NCBI GenBank assembly: GCA_002068015.1
Contig: MVRV01000138.1
Coordinates: 1-64,000 of the forward strand
Origin: Smithella sp. PtaU1.Bin162
Lineage (GTDB): Bacteria > Desulfobacterota > Syntrophia > Syntrophales > Smithellaceae
Reading direction: 5' to 3'
Length of the DNA stretch: 64,000 nt
Below are positions 41,130 to 49,829 of this stretch, piece after piece. The notes under the pieces were generated by a model. That model worked only from the letters and a program-made list of their open reading frames with translations, was not told where the DNA came from and did not search any database. Position 1 is the stretch's first letter; every line of letters starts with the position of its first letter. A program made the position numbers and the translations under genes.

Positions 41130-41195
41130 ATTTTCATATTTTAATGGAACCGCTTTTCCATAAAGAAATTAAAATTAAAGGAGGAAGTACGTTTT

Positions 41196-42119
41196 ATGAA
41201 TGAAAAAGTCGTTATTACAGCGGCAATCACAGGTGCAATCCACACACCGACAATGTCACCTTACCTTCCTGTAACACCAAAACAGATTGCTGACGAAGCG
41301 GTCCGCGCTTATGAAGCCGGAGCGGCAGTCGTCCATATTCACGGGCGGAGAGAATCGGACGGACTGGCAGTTGGTGATGTTAATATTATGAAAGAGATCA
41401 TAACCAGCATTAAAAGCCGCTGCAATGTCGTAATTTGCATTACCACCGGCGGCGCACTGGGTATGACTGTTGAACAACGCGTTTCTCCCGTCACTCTCTA
41501 TAAACCGGAGCTTGGTTCTTTCAATGCCGGTTCCATCAATTTTGCATTATTTCCGGTACTTAACAAGTTTAAAGAATGGAAATATGAATGGGAAAAACAA
41601 TATTTAGGAATGACTGAAGATTTCATCTTCCCCAACACCTTTAAATCCATGAAAGAATATTGCCGCATTTTCACTGAACATGGAACAAAGCCTGAGTTTG
41701 AAATCTATGACTCAGGCATGGTTAATAACGTTGCTTTCATGATTAACGCCGGCTGGATAAAAAAACCGGTTTATATTCAGTTTGTTCTGGGAGTATTAGG
41801 CGGTCTCACACCCAGCCCTGAAAATCTGATGTTCCTCGTTGATTATGCCCGCAGACAAATCGGCGACTTCGTTTTTTCCGTATGTGTTGCCGGCCGCGCT
41901 CAGTTTCCCACCTGTACCCAAGCATTACTACTTGGCGGCAACTGCCGTGTTGGCTTGGAAGACAATCTTTACTTAGAAAAAGGAAAAATGGCCAAGAGCA
42001 ACGCCGAGCAGGTAGCAAAAATGATTCGGATTTCCAAAGAATTAGGTGTGGAACCGGCAACCCCGGATGAAGCACGAAAGATTCTTGGATTGAAAGGCAT
42101 TGACAAGGTTAACTACTAA
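41196..42119 (+). CDS. Beta-keto acid cleavage enzyme (BKACE, DUF849 family)
   Basis: Zinc-dependent TIM-barrel enzyme that condenses a beta-keto acid with acetyl-CoA and releases acetoacetyl-CoA plus a shortened product. The zinc-binding histidines are in AVVHIHGRRESDG, and the C-terminal GLEDNLYLEKGKMAKSNAE is a family hallmark, as is the start VVITAAITGA. AAAGGAGG precedes the ATG. It lies 66 nt after the hydroxyacyl-CoA dehydrogenase-like gene and is probably co-transcribed. The side-chain specificity residues cannot be read reliably without an alignment. Confidence 0.9.
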   Translation: MNEKVVITAAITGAIHTPTMSPYLPVTPKQIADEAVRAYEAGAAVVHIHGRRESDGLAVGDVNIMKEIITSIKSRCNVVICITTGGALGMTVEQRVSPVTLYKPELGSFNAGSINFALFPVLNKFKEWKYEWEKQYLGMTEDFIFPNTFKSMKEYCRIFTEHGTKPEFEIYDSGMVNNVAFMINAGWIKKPVYIQFVLGVLGGLTPSPENLMFLVDYARRQIGDFVFSVCVAGRAQFPTCTQALLLGGNCRVGLEDNLYLEKGKMAKSNAEQVAKMIRISKELGVEPATPDEARKILGLKGIDKVNY

Positions 42120-42170
42120 TTTTCAAGGCTTTTCAGTATTGCAGTCTGAAGCCTCCTGAGCGAAAATATT

Positions 42171-42203
42171 AAAAGGCTATCCGAGAAAACGGATAGCCTT
42201 TTT
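42171..42203. terminator. Bidirectional terminator between BKACE and kdsC
   Basis: Perfect 13-bp stem AAAAGGCTATCCG / CGGATAGCCTTTT with loop AGAAAA, ending in T on the plus strand and, by symmetry, in T on the minus strand. It ends the plus-strand pair and the minus-strand kdsA-kdsC transcript. Confidence 0.9.
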
Positions 42204-42233
42204 CATTAGGCAATTCTTTATCGTAAAATCAAA

Positions 42234-42791
42234 TTACAGATGCTCAGTAAATTCATATTTGGCGGCAATTTCCGGCCAAACCCCTTGTGCCTGCAGGATA
42301 AGATCGCAAACTTCTCTAACCGCACCGCGACCTCCACTGCTTTTGGTTACATAATCAACCGATTTCTTTACTACAGTGAGGGCATCAAAAACCGCGGCGG
42401 AAAAGCCGACTGCTTTTAACACCGGTATATCAATTATATCATCCCCGATATATGCCACAGCATTGGAATCCAGTTTATTTTTTCGTAATATCCGGGCAAA
42501 GATTTCTTTTTTGTTGAATATCTTTTGATAGACTTCTTTGATTTCCAGATCTCGTGCACGGTATTTAACTACTTCAGACTTTCTCCCGGTAAGAAATACT
42601 ACTTTAATCCCGTAGCGTTGAATAAGTTTGATGCCATGGCCGTCGCGTACATCAAATTGCTTTATTTCACGTCCCTCGTCATCCATAATTATTCTGCCGT
42701 CGGTCATTACACCATCCACATCCAATATGAGCAGTTTAATATTCTTAAGTTTACCTTTAAGTTTTCTTTCCATCCTATTATTATACCTCAT
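42234..42791 (-). CDS. kdsC: 3-deoxy-D-manno-octulosonate 8-phosphate phosphatase
   Basis: HAD phosphatase of KDO synthesis. The nucleophile motif is LLILDVDGVMTDG, followed by FDVRDGHGIKLIQRYG, VVFLTGRKS and AYIGDDIIDIPVLKAVG, all as in KdsC. No cap domain, so it should be a tetramer. The ATG at 42791 overlaps the kdsA stop by 4 nt. A second ATG six codons later is preceded by ATAGG and is also possible. Confidence 0.95.
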   Translation of the reverse strand: MRYNNRMERKLKGKLKNIKLLILDVDGVMTDGRIIMDDEGREIKQFDVRDGHGIKLIQRYGIKVVFLTGRKSEVVKYRARDLEIKEVYQKIFNKKEIFARILRKNKLDSNAVAYIGDDIIDIPVLKAVGFSAAVFDALTVVKKSVDYVTKSSGGRGAVREVCDLILQAQGVWPEIAAKYEFTEHL

Positions 42792-43612
42792 TTTTTATCT
42801 TTAATAATTTTATCGATTTGCAGCAGTTCGCCAAGAAGTTCTTCCAGAGAATCAAGATACAGAGAATTAGCTCCATCGCACAGAGCCTTCTCGGGATTAC
42901 GGTGCACTTCCAAGAAAATACCGTCAACTCCCGCCGCTACCGCCGCACGGGCCAGATATATTACCATTTCCCGCTCGCCGCCGGATGCCGTACCGGCGCC
43001 ACCGGGCAGCTGCACGGCATGGGTTGCATCGAAGATTACCGGATACCCCATATTCCGCATTATAGGCAGGGATCTGACATCAAACACAAGATTGTGGTAA
43101 CCGAAGGAAACGCCTCTTTCCGTTATCAGAATATTTTCATTACCAACCGATCTTATTTTTTCAATAATGTTGATAATATCTCCCGGAGCAAGAAACTGGC
43201 CTTTTTTTATGTTGATTACCCTGGCTTTAACCGCTATCTCCAGAATAAAATCAGTCTGACGGCAAAGAAATGCCGGCACCTGCATTATGTCAAGGATTTC
43301 CGCCGCCGGCTCAATTTCTTCAAAACGATGAACATCGGAAAGAACAGGAACACCCAGTTTTTCCTTAATTCTTTTAAGAATAGCCAATCCTTCCATCGCC
43401 CCCGGGCCGCGGTAAGAATGAATGGATGTGCGGTTGGCTTTATCGTAAGATGCCTTGAATATATAAGGGATATTTAGCTTTGCCGCAAGATTCTTCATAT
43501 ATTGAGCAACGTCCATTGCCGATTCTTCATTTTCCAGTACACAGGGACCGGCTATCAGAACAAATCCTTTTTTACCACCGATCACAAAGTTACCCATATC
43601 AATCTGCTTCAT
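42788..43612 (-). CDS. kdsA: KDO-8-phosphate synthase
   Basis: Condenses PEP and arabinose-5-phosphate to KDO-8-phosphate for the LPS inner core. Visible motifs are LIAGPCVLENEE, FKASYDKANRTS, SYRGPGAMEGLAIL, TERGVSFGYHNLVFD and DATHAVQLPGGAG. 274 residues is full length. It is coupled to kdsC downstream and follows the TPR gene by 1 nt, so it belongs to the same transcript. Confidence 0.97.
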   Translation of the reverse strand: MKQIDMGNFVIGGKKGFVLIAGPCVLENEESAMDVAQYMKNLAAKLNIPYIFKASYDKANRTSIHSYRGPGAMEGLAILKRIKEKLGVPVLSDVHRFEEIEPAAEILDIMQVPAFLCRQTDFILEIAVKARVINIKKGQFLAPGDIINIIEKIRSVGNENILITERGVSFGYHNLVFDVRSLPIMRNMGYPVIFDATHAVQLPGGAGTASGGEREMVIYLARAAVAAGVDGIFLEVHRNPEKALCDGANSLYLDSLEELLGELLQIDKIIKDKK

Positions 43613-43613
43613 G

Positions 43614-45638
43614 CTATTCTTGCTCCTTATTAGTTTTCTGCAACTTTTTTTGCAGAAGTAATATCTTCAATCTCGGTATTCTTTTTTTGGCTCTCGATGA
43701 TTCCGGATTCAATTCGTAAGCATTGGTATAAGCCTGCAGAGCCTCCTGGTACAAACCTTTCTTTTCGTATACCTCACCAAGATTGGCATAGAGTTCATCA
43801 TCTTCCCGATCATATTTTAAGGCAATGAGATAATTTTCAATTGCCTTATCCCAATCACCACGAGCGGCATAAGCGTATCCCAGGCTTCCATAAGACGCTG
43901 CTTTTTTCGGCTCCAGCATAACAATTTTTTTATAATATTTTATGGCCTGATCAACTTTTTTTTCTTTCAGATAATAGTGGGCCAGAATACTCAATATCTC
44001 CTTCGTCGGAGGAGATATTTTCTCATATTCAGCTATGGCTTCTTTTTCTTTTCCCAGTTTTCCATAGGTATAAGCAAGATTGTAATGCAGATTGGAATTC
44101 TTTCCACCAAGCTTTATTGCTTTTTTGTAATTTTCCACCGAAAGGTTATAATTTTTTAATTCACCATAGGCAAAACCAAGGCTGGCAAAAACCGAAGGGT
44201 TACGGGGGTGAATTTTGGACAGCCTTTCATGATATTTAACAGAATGATCGAATTTGCCTCTTTTAAAATACAACTCCGCCAGACGCTCGATGGCATCGGA
44301 ATCATCCGGTTTAATTTTCAGGACATGTTCATATTCTTTGATTGCTTCGAGATCGAGTTTTCTCTTCTCATAAGCGGCCGCAAGATTAAATCTGATTACC
44401 GGTTCATCGGGACTCAGCGCTACCGCCTTCTTCAGATTATGCAACTCTTCTTCCGGATTTCCTTTTCCGGCGTAAGCCGCGGCGAGATTGGCATAGGCAG
44501 CGGCAAACCGCGGCTGATATCTTACTGCTTCCTTATAATATTTAACAGCATCGTCATATTTGCGAATTTTTAAATAAGCATCGCCCAAAGCAAGTAGTGC
44601 CGAATTTTTATCCTTGGAATTCCTGACAATATATTCATACTGTTCAATAGCCGGATTTATCTTCTTCACGTGAACATAAGCTTCACCTAACCGGAAGCGG
44701 ATGGTATAATTTTCCGGATCATTTTTTACAGCTGTTTTATAGTTTTCAATCGCCTGTTCCCAGAGGCCTTTTTCTTCAAAAGAAAAACCAAGAGTGGCAT
44801 AGGCTTCCGCATCCTGCGGATTTATCCTGACGAGTTTTCTGGATACCTCAATGGCGTGGTCGTATTCTTTTTTTCTAATGTAACATTCAGCCAACTCCCG
44901 CAACGCTACTTTATCCTCGGAATTTAACTCCAGCACATCCCGGTACTGGCTGATAGCGTCATCAATTTTTCCTAATTTCGTGTAGATTCCGGCCAAAATT
45001 TTACGTACACCCGTATCTTCCCGATTATATTCAATTGCCTTTTTCAGGTATTCAATTTGCATCTTCACATTTTTTGTATCCTTGGCAAAGCGCAGCCAAT
45101 CCTGAGGTGTAATGACAACTTTTATCGGCACATTAGCCAGCAACTCATTTTTGTGATTTATCCTGATGGAATAACCGGATATTGTTCCTCCACTCTGGCT
45201 CAGCTCACCCTTCAGCATTATTTTGTTAATCAGATCAACACCCCGCAACAAAACCCCCAGATCGTTGCCTCCCTTGCCCAATCCCTCAATACTTACCGTT
45301 GTAAATTCTCCTTTCAGGTCGTCGCTGGCAACCGCTCGCACGGCAAATTCGTCACGGTAAGTAACTTCGAGCGATTCGCCTGCACGGACAATAATGTCTT
45401 TACCATTTTTTTCCATGGCCAGATAATAAAAGTGCGGCTTACCCTGCAACAGATAGTAAGAGACTATATTGCTTCCCCGAACAGCATTAAATTTAATCCA
45501 TTCGACACTTTGGGGATAAAAGAAATATAACAAAACAAACAAAATAATTATTACAACGGCGCCGGTACCTGTGATTAACAATATCTTATGTCCGCTGCCT
45601 TTGTTTTGCCCATTATTATCTTTATTTTCCGCTTCCAT
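43614..45638 (-). CDS. Membrane-anchored TPR repeat protein
   Basis: Residues about 18-41 form one membrane anchor (LLITGTGAVVIIILFVLLYF). Residues 45-185 are an extracytoplasmic domain I do not recognise. The rest, to residue 674, is about 14 tetratricopeptide repeats with consensus units such as AIENYKTAVKNDPENYTIRF. TPR arrays bind other proteins, so a scaffold or assembly role in the envelope is likely. The context (kdsA downstream, xerD upstream) does not fix the partner. GAGGGA lies before the ATG. Confidence 0.8.
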   Translation of the reverse strand: MEAENKDNNGQNKGSGHKILLITGTGAVVIIILFVLLYFFYPQSVEWIKFNAVRGSNIVSYYLLQGKPHFYYLAMEKNGKDIIVRAGESLEVTYRDEFAVRAVASDDLKGEFTTVSIEGLGKGGNDLGVLLRGVDLINKIMLKGELSQSGGTISGYSIRINHKNELLANVPIKVVITPQDWLRFAKDTKNVKMQIEYLKKAIEYNREDTGVRKILAGIYTKLGKIDDAISQYRDVLELNSEDKVALRELAECYIRKKEYDHAIEVSRKLVRINPQDAEAYATLGFSFEEKGLWEQAIENYKTAVKNDPENYTIRFRLGEAYVHVKKINPAIEQYEYIVRNSKDKNSALLALGDAYLKIRKYDDAVKYYKEAVRYQPRFAAAYANLAAAYAGKGNPEEELHNLKKAVALSPDEPVIRFNLAAAYEKRKLDLEAIKEYEHVLKIKPDDSDAIERLAELYFKRGKFDHSVKYHERLSKIHPRNPSVFASLGFAYGELKNYNLSVENYKKAIKLGGKNSNLHYNLAYTYGKLGKEKEAIAEYEKISPPTKEILSILAHYYLKEKKVDQAIKYYKKIVMLEPKKAASYGSLGYAYAARGDWDKAIENYLIALKYDREDDELYANLGEVYEKKGLYQEALQAYTNAYELNPESSRAKKRIPRLKILLLQKKLQKTNKEQE

Positions 45639-45672
45639 CAGTCCCTCAATATATCTTTTTAAAATCGGGTTT

Positions 45673-46560
45673 TCATCCCCGGGGATGAAACTTTTTATGA
45701 ATCTCTTTTAATCTATCCCGTGTTATATGAGTATATATCTGCGTTGTGGATATGTCGGCATGTCCCAGCATTACCTGAACTGTACGCAAATCGGCACCTC
45801 CCTCTAAAAGATGGGAGGCAAAAGAATGGCGAAAAGTATGCGGATGAACCTTTTTCAGCAAACCTGATTTTTTGGCATATCCGGCTATTATTTTCCAGAC
45901 ACCCTGCCTGGTGAATTTATTGCCAAAGCGGTTAAGAAACAAAACATCCGTACTTCTATTGCGCATTAATTGCGGTCTGGCCTGTTCTATATAAAGTTTT
46001 GTACAGTCGTAAGCCTTTTTACCGACAGGAACTATGCGTTCTTTCGATCCCTTTCCCATAACAACCAGAAAACCAACCTGCCAGTTAATGCTGTTCATCA
46101 TCAGCCCCGTCAACTCGGAAACACGGATTCCCGTCGCATAAAGTAATTCCAGCATTGCAGAGTCCCGGCGTGCCACAGCTGTTTCCCCTCCCGGCTGGGC
46201 CAGAATAAGGTTCATTTCTTCCTTGCTGATAGTATCCGGAAGCCGCATCCATACTTTGGCGAGATCAATATTGGCAAGCGGTGTCTCGTCGATCAACTTT
46301 TCCCGCAAGAGAAACTTATAAAAACTCCGCAGTGCGGCAAGTGACCGGTTCATGGAATTTGCGGAAAGTCCTTCATTTTTAACCCGGACCAAGTATTCAA
46401 TAACCACCGACGGCACAACCTGCCGCAAATCCCTTAACCCCTGTTCCTGAACAATCAGCATAAAACGGGACAAATCGCGTCCGTAGGCTTCCAGAGTATT
46501 TTGGGCAATACCGCGTTCAATCAGAAGGTGATTTAAATATTTATCCAGTAATTCCCGCAT
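45673..46560 (-). CDS. xerD: Tyrosine recombinase XerD
   Basis: Resolves chromosome dimers at dif together with XerC. The catalytic set is complete: Arg in LLYATGIRVSELTGL, Lys in GKGSKERIVP, His and Arg in HPHTFRHSFASHLLEGG, His in LGHADISTTQIY and the nucleophile Tyr in that motif. The N-terminal SAM-like domain is DKYLNHLLIERGIAQNTLEAY-type. 295 residues is typical. No integrase-type extension or mobile element nearby, so this is a housekeeping recombinase. Confidence 0.93.
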   Translation of the reverse strand: MRELLDKYLNHLLIERGIAQNTLEAYGRDLSRFMLIVQEQGLRDLRQVVPSVVIEYLVRVKNEGLSANSMNRSLAALRSFYKFLLREKLIDETPLANIDLAKVWMRLPDTISKEEMNLILAQPGGETAVARRDSAMLELLYATGIRVSELTGLMMNSINWQVGFLVVMGKGSKERIVPVGKKAYDCTKLYIEQARPQLMRNRSTDVLFLNRFGNKFTRQGVWKIIAGYAKKSGLLKKVHPHTFRHSFASHLLEGGADLRTVQVMLGHADISTTQIYTHITRDRLKEIHKKFHPRG

Positions 46561-46673
46561 TTAAGTTTTTAACGCAAAAATAATAATGAAGTAAAGTTTT
46601 TTTATTGACTTATTTCATATTCTCGTAAAAATAAGAGTTATTAAAATATAAATAGCGTGGCGGAGAACAGAAA

Positions 46674-47147
46674 ATGGAAAAAATAATTATCGCTTCCGAT
46701 CACGGAGCCTTTGTTCTGAAAGACCGGATCATATCCTTTTTAAAAACGAAAAACTGCGAAATCAAAGATATGGGCGTCTATAATGAAGATTCCGTGGATT
46801 ATCCCGATATTGCCGGGAATACCTGCCGGGAATTTATGAAAGGCGGCTATGACTTCGGTATCTTACTTTGCGGTACAGGAATCGGCATGTCTATTGCCGC
46901 CAATAAAATTAAAGGAATCCGCTGCGCACTAGTCCATGACCTCTTCACTGCGGAAATGGCCAGAGCCCACAATAATGCCAACTTCATCGCTTTCGGCGGC
47001 CGGGTGAAATATTCCTTGGCGGTAACAGACATGATTGAAAAATTTAGAAATACAAAGTTTGAAGGCGGCCGCCACGAACGGAGAGTCGCCAAAATCATGG
47101 GCATGGAAGAGCGGTGCCAATCCGGGCTGATTTCGCCGGAGAAATAA
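46674..47147 (+). CDS. rpiB: Ribose-5-phosphate isomerase B
   Basis: Interconverts ribose-5-phosphate and ribulose-5-phosphate. Family motifs are IIASDHGAFVLKDRI, CGTGIGMSIAANKIKGIRC (with the catalytic Cys), HDLFTAEMARAHNNAN and AFGGR. 157 residues is normal. GGAGAAC precedes the ATG, and a TTGACT at 46605 may be part of its promoter, with a poor -10. Confidence 0.94.
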   Translation: MEKIIIASDHGAFVLKDRIISFLKTKNCEIKDMGVYNEDSVDYPDIAGNTCREFMKGGYDFGILLCGTGIGMSIAANKIKGIRCALVHDLFTAEMARAHNNANFIAFGGRVKYSLAVTDMIEKFRNTKFEGGRHERRVAKIMGMEERCQSGLISPEK

Positions 47148-47221
47148 TATCACATCTTGAATAATGTTTTTTCGCTGCAATACTCACGCTCAAACAATGC
47201 CCGGTACTGGTTTTGCTCATA

Positions 47222-47611
47222 TCATGCCATAAATATCTTATATGCCCAAAGCATGAAGGACACTGCCAGTACCAGCCAGACTAAGATAATTACGGCGCCT
47301 GACAGCCGACTCACAGGTTTTCCGTCTTGCATGGTTTCCTGTACCCGCAACCGGCAGCGGGCCAAAACACGATCAGGAACCAGCTTGATGGCAAGTGCAA
47401 TACCAAGAGGTATCAGGATAAGGTCATCCAAATAACCGAGAACCGGCACAAAGTCCGGGATAAGATCAATAGGACTTAAAGCATAGGCAACGATACCGGC
47501 AACAAGAAGTTTTGCATACCATGGTGTCCCGGGATCACGCGCAGCAAGGTACAGAGCAAATGTCTCCGCTTTGAGATGAAGAGCACGTTTTTTCCATTTC
47601 TCAGGAAACAT
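47222..47611 (-). CDS. YkvA family membrane protein (DUF1232)
   Basis: The DUF1232 signature is [20 protein letters not shown], placed between hydrophobic segments, with a C-terminal helix [20 protein letters not shown]. Function is unknown. The start is set at the ATG 47611 with GGGA upstream; a TTG at 47626 is the alternative. It is convergent with rpiB, and the 75 nt between their stops holds no clear terminator. Confidence 0.85.
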   Translation of the reverse strand: MFPEKWKKRALHLKAETFALYLAARDPGTPWYAKLLVAGIVAYALSPIDLIPDFVPVLGYLDDLILIPLGIALAIKLVPDRVLARCRLRVQETMQDGKPVSRLSGAVIILVWLVLAVSFMLWAYKIFMA

Positions 47612-47753
47612 AGTATTTTTTCCCAAGTCTGTTCATACTTTCCCGTAATAAATTTATGGCGGTTTGTTCTGAAATGCAAACAGAAAAAGGTTGTTTTCTC
47701 TTTACTTCGGAATATGTTTCCCTAAACCAGGAATATTTAATTTCTTGATTCAT
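47601..47753 (-). CDS. Possible 50-residue ORF between cheW and ykvA-like gene
   Basis: A short open frame begins at ATG 47753 and ends at 47601, overlapping the start of the DUF1232 gene. The sequence ([33 protein letters not shown]) has a protein-like composition. The ribosome binding site is poor and no homolog is recognised. It may be chance. Confidence 0.2.
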   Translation of the reverse strand: MNQEIKYSWFRETYSEVKRKQPFSVCISEQTAINLLRESMNRLGKKYYVS

Positions 47754-47811
47754 CTGCAGCAAAGGCCAATCCTGCCTCCCCCCGCGGCAGAACCGGCCTT
47801 TATAAAACAGT

Positions 47812-48321
47812 TTATGTTGTTTTTTCCAATGCGGCCACTTCATCCACATTCATCACCCGGTCAATATCGAGCAAAATTTTTACCGTTCCTCCGGACTTGG
47901 CCATTCCTAAAATAAAATCAGTATTCAACAGTGTACCGAAATTCGGCGTATCTTCAATATCCACTTCTTTTATATTGAGTACCTCAGAAACGGCATCAAC
48001 CAGGAATCCGACAAGGATATGACCTGCTTCTCTTTTAATTTCGATAATAATTATACAGGTACGGTCGGTAAATTCTATCTGCGGCATCCCGAACTTGAGT
48101 TTTAAATCAATGACCGGAATTACCTTGCCTCGCAAATTGATCACTCCTTTAACATAAGCAGGTGTCTGCGGGACAGGAGTAATTGCAATAATTCCAATAA
48201 TTTCTTTAATTTTTAAAATACCTGCGCCATATTCTTCTCCGGCAAGGGTAAATGTTAGATATTTCCCCTCACGCCGGAGAGATTTTTCCGACTTACTTTC
48301 AGCCATAATTGCCGCTTCCAT
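47812..48321 (-). CDS. cheW: CheW-like chemotaxis coupling protein
   Basis: Links receptors to CheA. Motifs include YLTFTLAGEEYGAGILKIKE, VINLRGKVIPVIDL, FGMPQIEFTDRTCIIIIEI and ILLDIDRVMN. The leading 20 residues are charged and variable. GGAGGGG lies 6 nt before the ATG. No cheA or receptor gene is in the window, so it is an orphan copy or serves a different sensory system. It is divergent from the hydrogenase signalling module, across a 300-bp spacer that holds a large palindrome. Confidence 0.92.
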   Translation of the reverse strand: MEAAIMAESKSEKSLRREGKYLTFTLAGEEYGAGILKIKEIIGIIAITPVPQTPAYVKGVINLRGKVIPVIDLKLKFGMPQIEFTDRTCIIIIEIKREAGHILVGFLVDAVSEVLNIKEVDIEDTPNFGTLLNTDFILGMAKSGGTVKILLDIDRVMNVDEVAALEKTT

Positions 48322-48409
48322 GAAAACCCCTCCTTTTTTATAAAAATGAACTTTGGTGTGTCATTTTAATGGTGCCCTTTCTTATCAAAAGCCATTATTG
48401 GTAACGGCG

Positions 48410-48443
48410 ATTTTTCTTAAAAACTTAAGTTTTTAAGAAAAAT
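48410..48443. promoter_or_regulatory. Perfect 34-bp palindrome upstream of cheW and the hydrogenase module
   Basis: The left arm ATTTTTCTTAAAAACTT is exactly mirrored by the right arm, with no loop. It lies in the divergent spacer, 89 nt from the cheW ATG and about 60 nt before the TATAAT of the plus-strand genes. It could be an operator for a dimeric regulator or, if transcribed from either side, a hairpin terminator. Confidence 0.5.
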
Positions 48444-48504
48444 TATAAAATACAATTTTGTGCTTTTTTTAATTAAAAATATACGGTTTATTTATGTTTT
48501 CCGG

Positions 48505-48510
48505 TATAAT
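48505..48510 (+). promoter_or_regulatory. TATAAT -10 element ahead of the hydrogenase signalling module
   Basis: Perfect -10 hexamer in the 300-bp spacer between cheW and the first DRTGG gene. The -35 region is weak, so an activator may be needed. Transcription would start near 48517 and cross the hairpin at 48579. Confidence 0.45.
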
Positions 48511-48578
48511 TCTGTTGACAGAAAAGCCCCCCTTATGATAGCACTCACATAATATTTTAAACATCATGTCGATAATAT

Positions 48579-48605
48579 CCGGCATTAACAAAATTGCCGG
48601 TTTTT
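48579..48605 (+). terminator. Terminator-like hairpin in the leader of the hydrogenase operon
   Basis: CCGGCA (48579-48584), 10-nt loop, TGCCGG (48595-48600), then TTTTT. It is on the plus strand, 19 nt before the first start codon and 8 nt before the AAGGAG. The upstream gene (cheW) points away, so it cannot end a gene. It is most likely an attenuator or the end of a short leader RNA. Confidence 0.65.
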
Positions 48606-48623
48606 ATTTATCAAGGAGCACTA

Positions 48624-48998
48624 TTGAAACTGAGAGAAGTAAAAGAAATCCTCGATGCAGAAGTAATTATTGGTGAAGACAAACTTGATCTGGAAGTAAA
48701 AACGGCTTTTGGAGCCGACTTGATGAGTGATGTTCTGGCCTTCGCTAAAGCCGGCAGTTTATTGCTTACCGGTCTCACCAATGATCAGGTTATAAGGACC
48801 GCGGATATTCTCGACATTGCCGCAATCATCATGGTTCGCGGTAAAAGACCTGCTTCCGAAGCAATTGTTTTAGCTAAAGGATTGAAGATACCTATCTTGA
48901 CGACCAAATACATTCTTTTTGAAACAGCAGGGCGCCTATACGCCAAAGGCATAGTTGGTTGTTTGGAAAAAGTTGATAACGCCAGTGGACGCAACTGA
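48624..48998 (+). CDS. DRTGG-domain protein, first copy (hydrogenase-linked signalling)
   Basis: 124 residues; the whole length is a DRTGG domain, as found next to CBS domains and in bifurcating-hydrogenase operons. Recognised by LDLEVKTAFGADLMSDVLAF, LLLTGLTNDQVIRTADIL and IVLAKGLKIPILTT. The start is TTG at 48624, with AAGGAG seven bases upstream; the frame extends further only by running through the leader hairpin. It overlaps the following HATPase gene by about 14 nt. The ligand is unknown. Confidence 0.8.
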   Translation: MKLREVKEILDAEVIIGEDKLDLEVKTAFGADLMSDVLAFAKAGSLLLTGLTNDQVIRTADILDIAAIIMVRGKRPASEAIVLAKGLKIPILTTKYILFETAGRLYAKGIVGCLEKVDNASGRN

Positions 48999-49422
48999 CA
49001 AAACACCTTATCAACGCAGTTTTTATGTAGAGGGCGGTAATTTTACTTACGCGGGTATTGTTTCCACAAGTATTAAATCCATTCTCAAACAAATGGGATT
49101 GCCTGCTGACGTGGTAAGAAAAGCGGCAATTGTTTCATACGAATCAGAAATTAATATCGTTTCTTATGCAAAAAAAGGAGTAATTAAACTCACGGTCGAT
49201 TCCCAGACCATTCAGATAGAGGCAATTGATGAAGGTCCCGGAATTCCCAACATTGATCTGGCCATGCAGGAAGGTTACTCCACTGCTGACCAGAAAATTC
49301 GGGAAATGGGATTTGGCGCCGGAATGGGGTTGTGTAACATCAAGAATTATTCCGACACATTTAATATTTCTTCGGAAATCGGCAAAGGAGCTTTTCTGAA
49401 GATGATAATCGACAGGCATTGA
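48985..49422 (+). CDS. RsbT/RsbW-type ATP-binding protein (HATPase)
   Basis: Small GHKL-fold kinase domain without a receiver or dimer region, like the anti-sigma serine kinases RsbW/RsbT. N-box SYESEINIVSYAKKG, G1 box EAIDEGPGIPNIDLAMQEGYS, G2 box GFGAGMGLCNIKNYSD. The start is GTG at 48985 (inside the end of the DRTGG gene), with TTG 48973 as alternative. It may phosphorylate its DRTGG neighbours, which is inference from gene order. Confidence 0.8.
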   Translation: MDATDKTPYQRSFYVEGGNFTYAGIVSTSIKSILKQMGLPADVVRKAAIVSYESEINIVSYAKKGVIKLTVDSQTIQIEAIDEGPGIPNIDLAMQEGYSTADQKIREMGFGAGMGLCNIKNYSDTFNISSEIGKGAFLKMIIDRH

Positions 49423-49440
49423 TTACTTACGGGTCTTATT

Positions 49441-49782
49441 GTGAATATTGAAACGATCATCAAAGAATTGAATTTAAAACTAAGGTCTGCAACAGGCGAC
49501 CTTAAAAAAAATATATCGGGAGGTTACACGGGAGATCTGCTGAGCGATGTTATGGCAAATTCGCACGAAGGAGATATTTGGATAACTAGGCAGGTGCACC
49601 AGAATATCGTCGCCGTCGCCAGCCTTAAAGATCATGCGGGTATTATTCTCATCAATTCCTGCGAGCCGGCAAAAGATACATTGGAAAGAGCCGCGCAGGA
49701 AAATATCCCTATCATGGTTTCAGACTTGAGTGCATTTGAATTATCGGGTAAAGTTTATGATCTGCTGGCAAAAAAAGATTAA
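49441..49782 (+). CDS. DRTGG-domain protein, second copy
   Basis: 113 residues, GTG start at 49441. It resembles the first DRTGG protein in the core GGYTGDLLSDVMANSHEGDI and LERAAQENIPIMVSD, but the two are clearly diverged. Ligand and partner are unknown. It stands between the HATPase and PHP genes in a tight same-strand run. Confidence 0.75.
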   Translation: MNIETIIKELNLKLRSATGDLKKNISGGYTGDLLSDVMANSHEGDIWITRQVHQNIVAVASLKDHAGIILINSCEPAKDTLERAAQENIPIMVSDLSAFELSGKVYDLLAKKD

Positions 49783-49829
49783 TTTGCCGATGGAACTTTG
49801 AGGATAATCCCGAATAATTACGGCAAACA

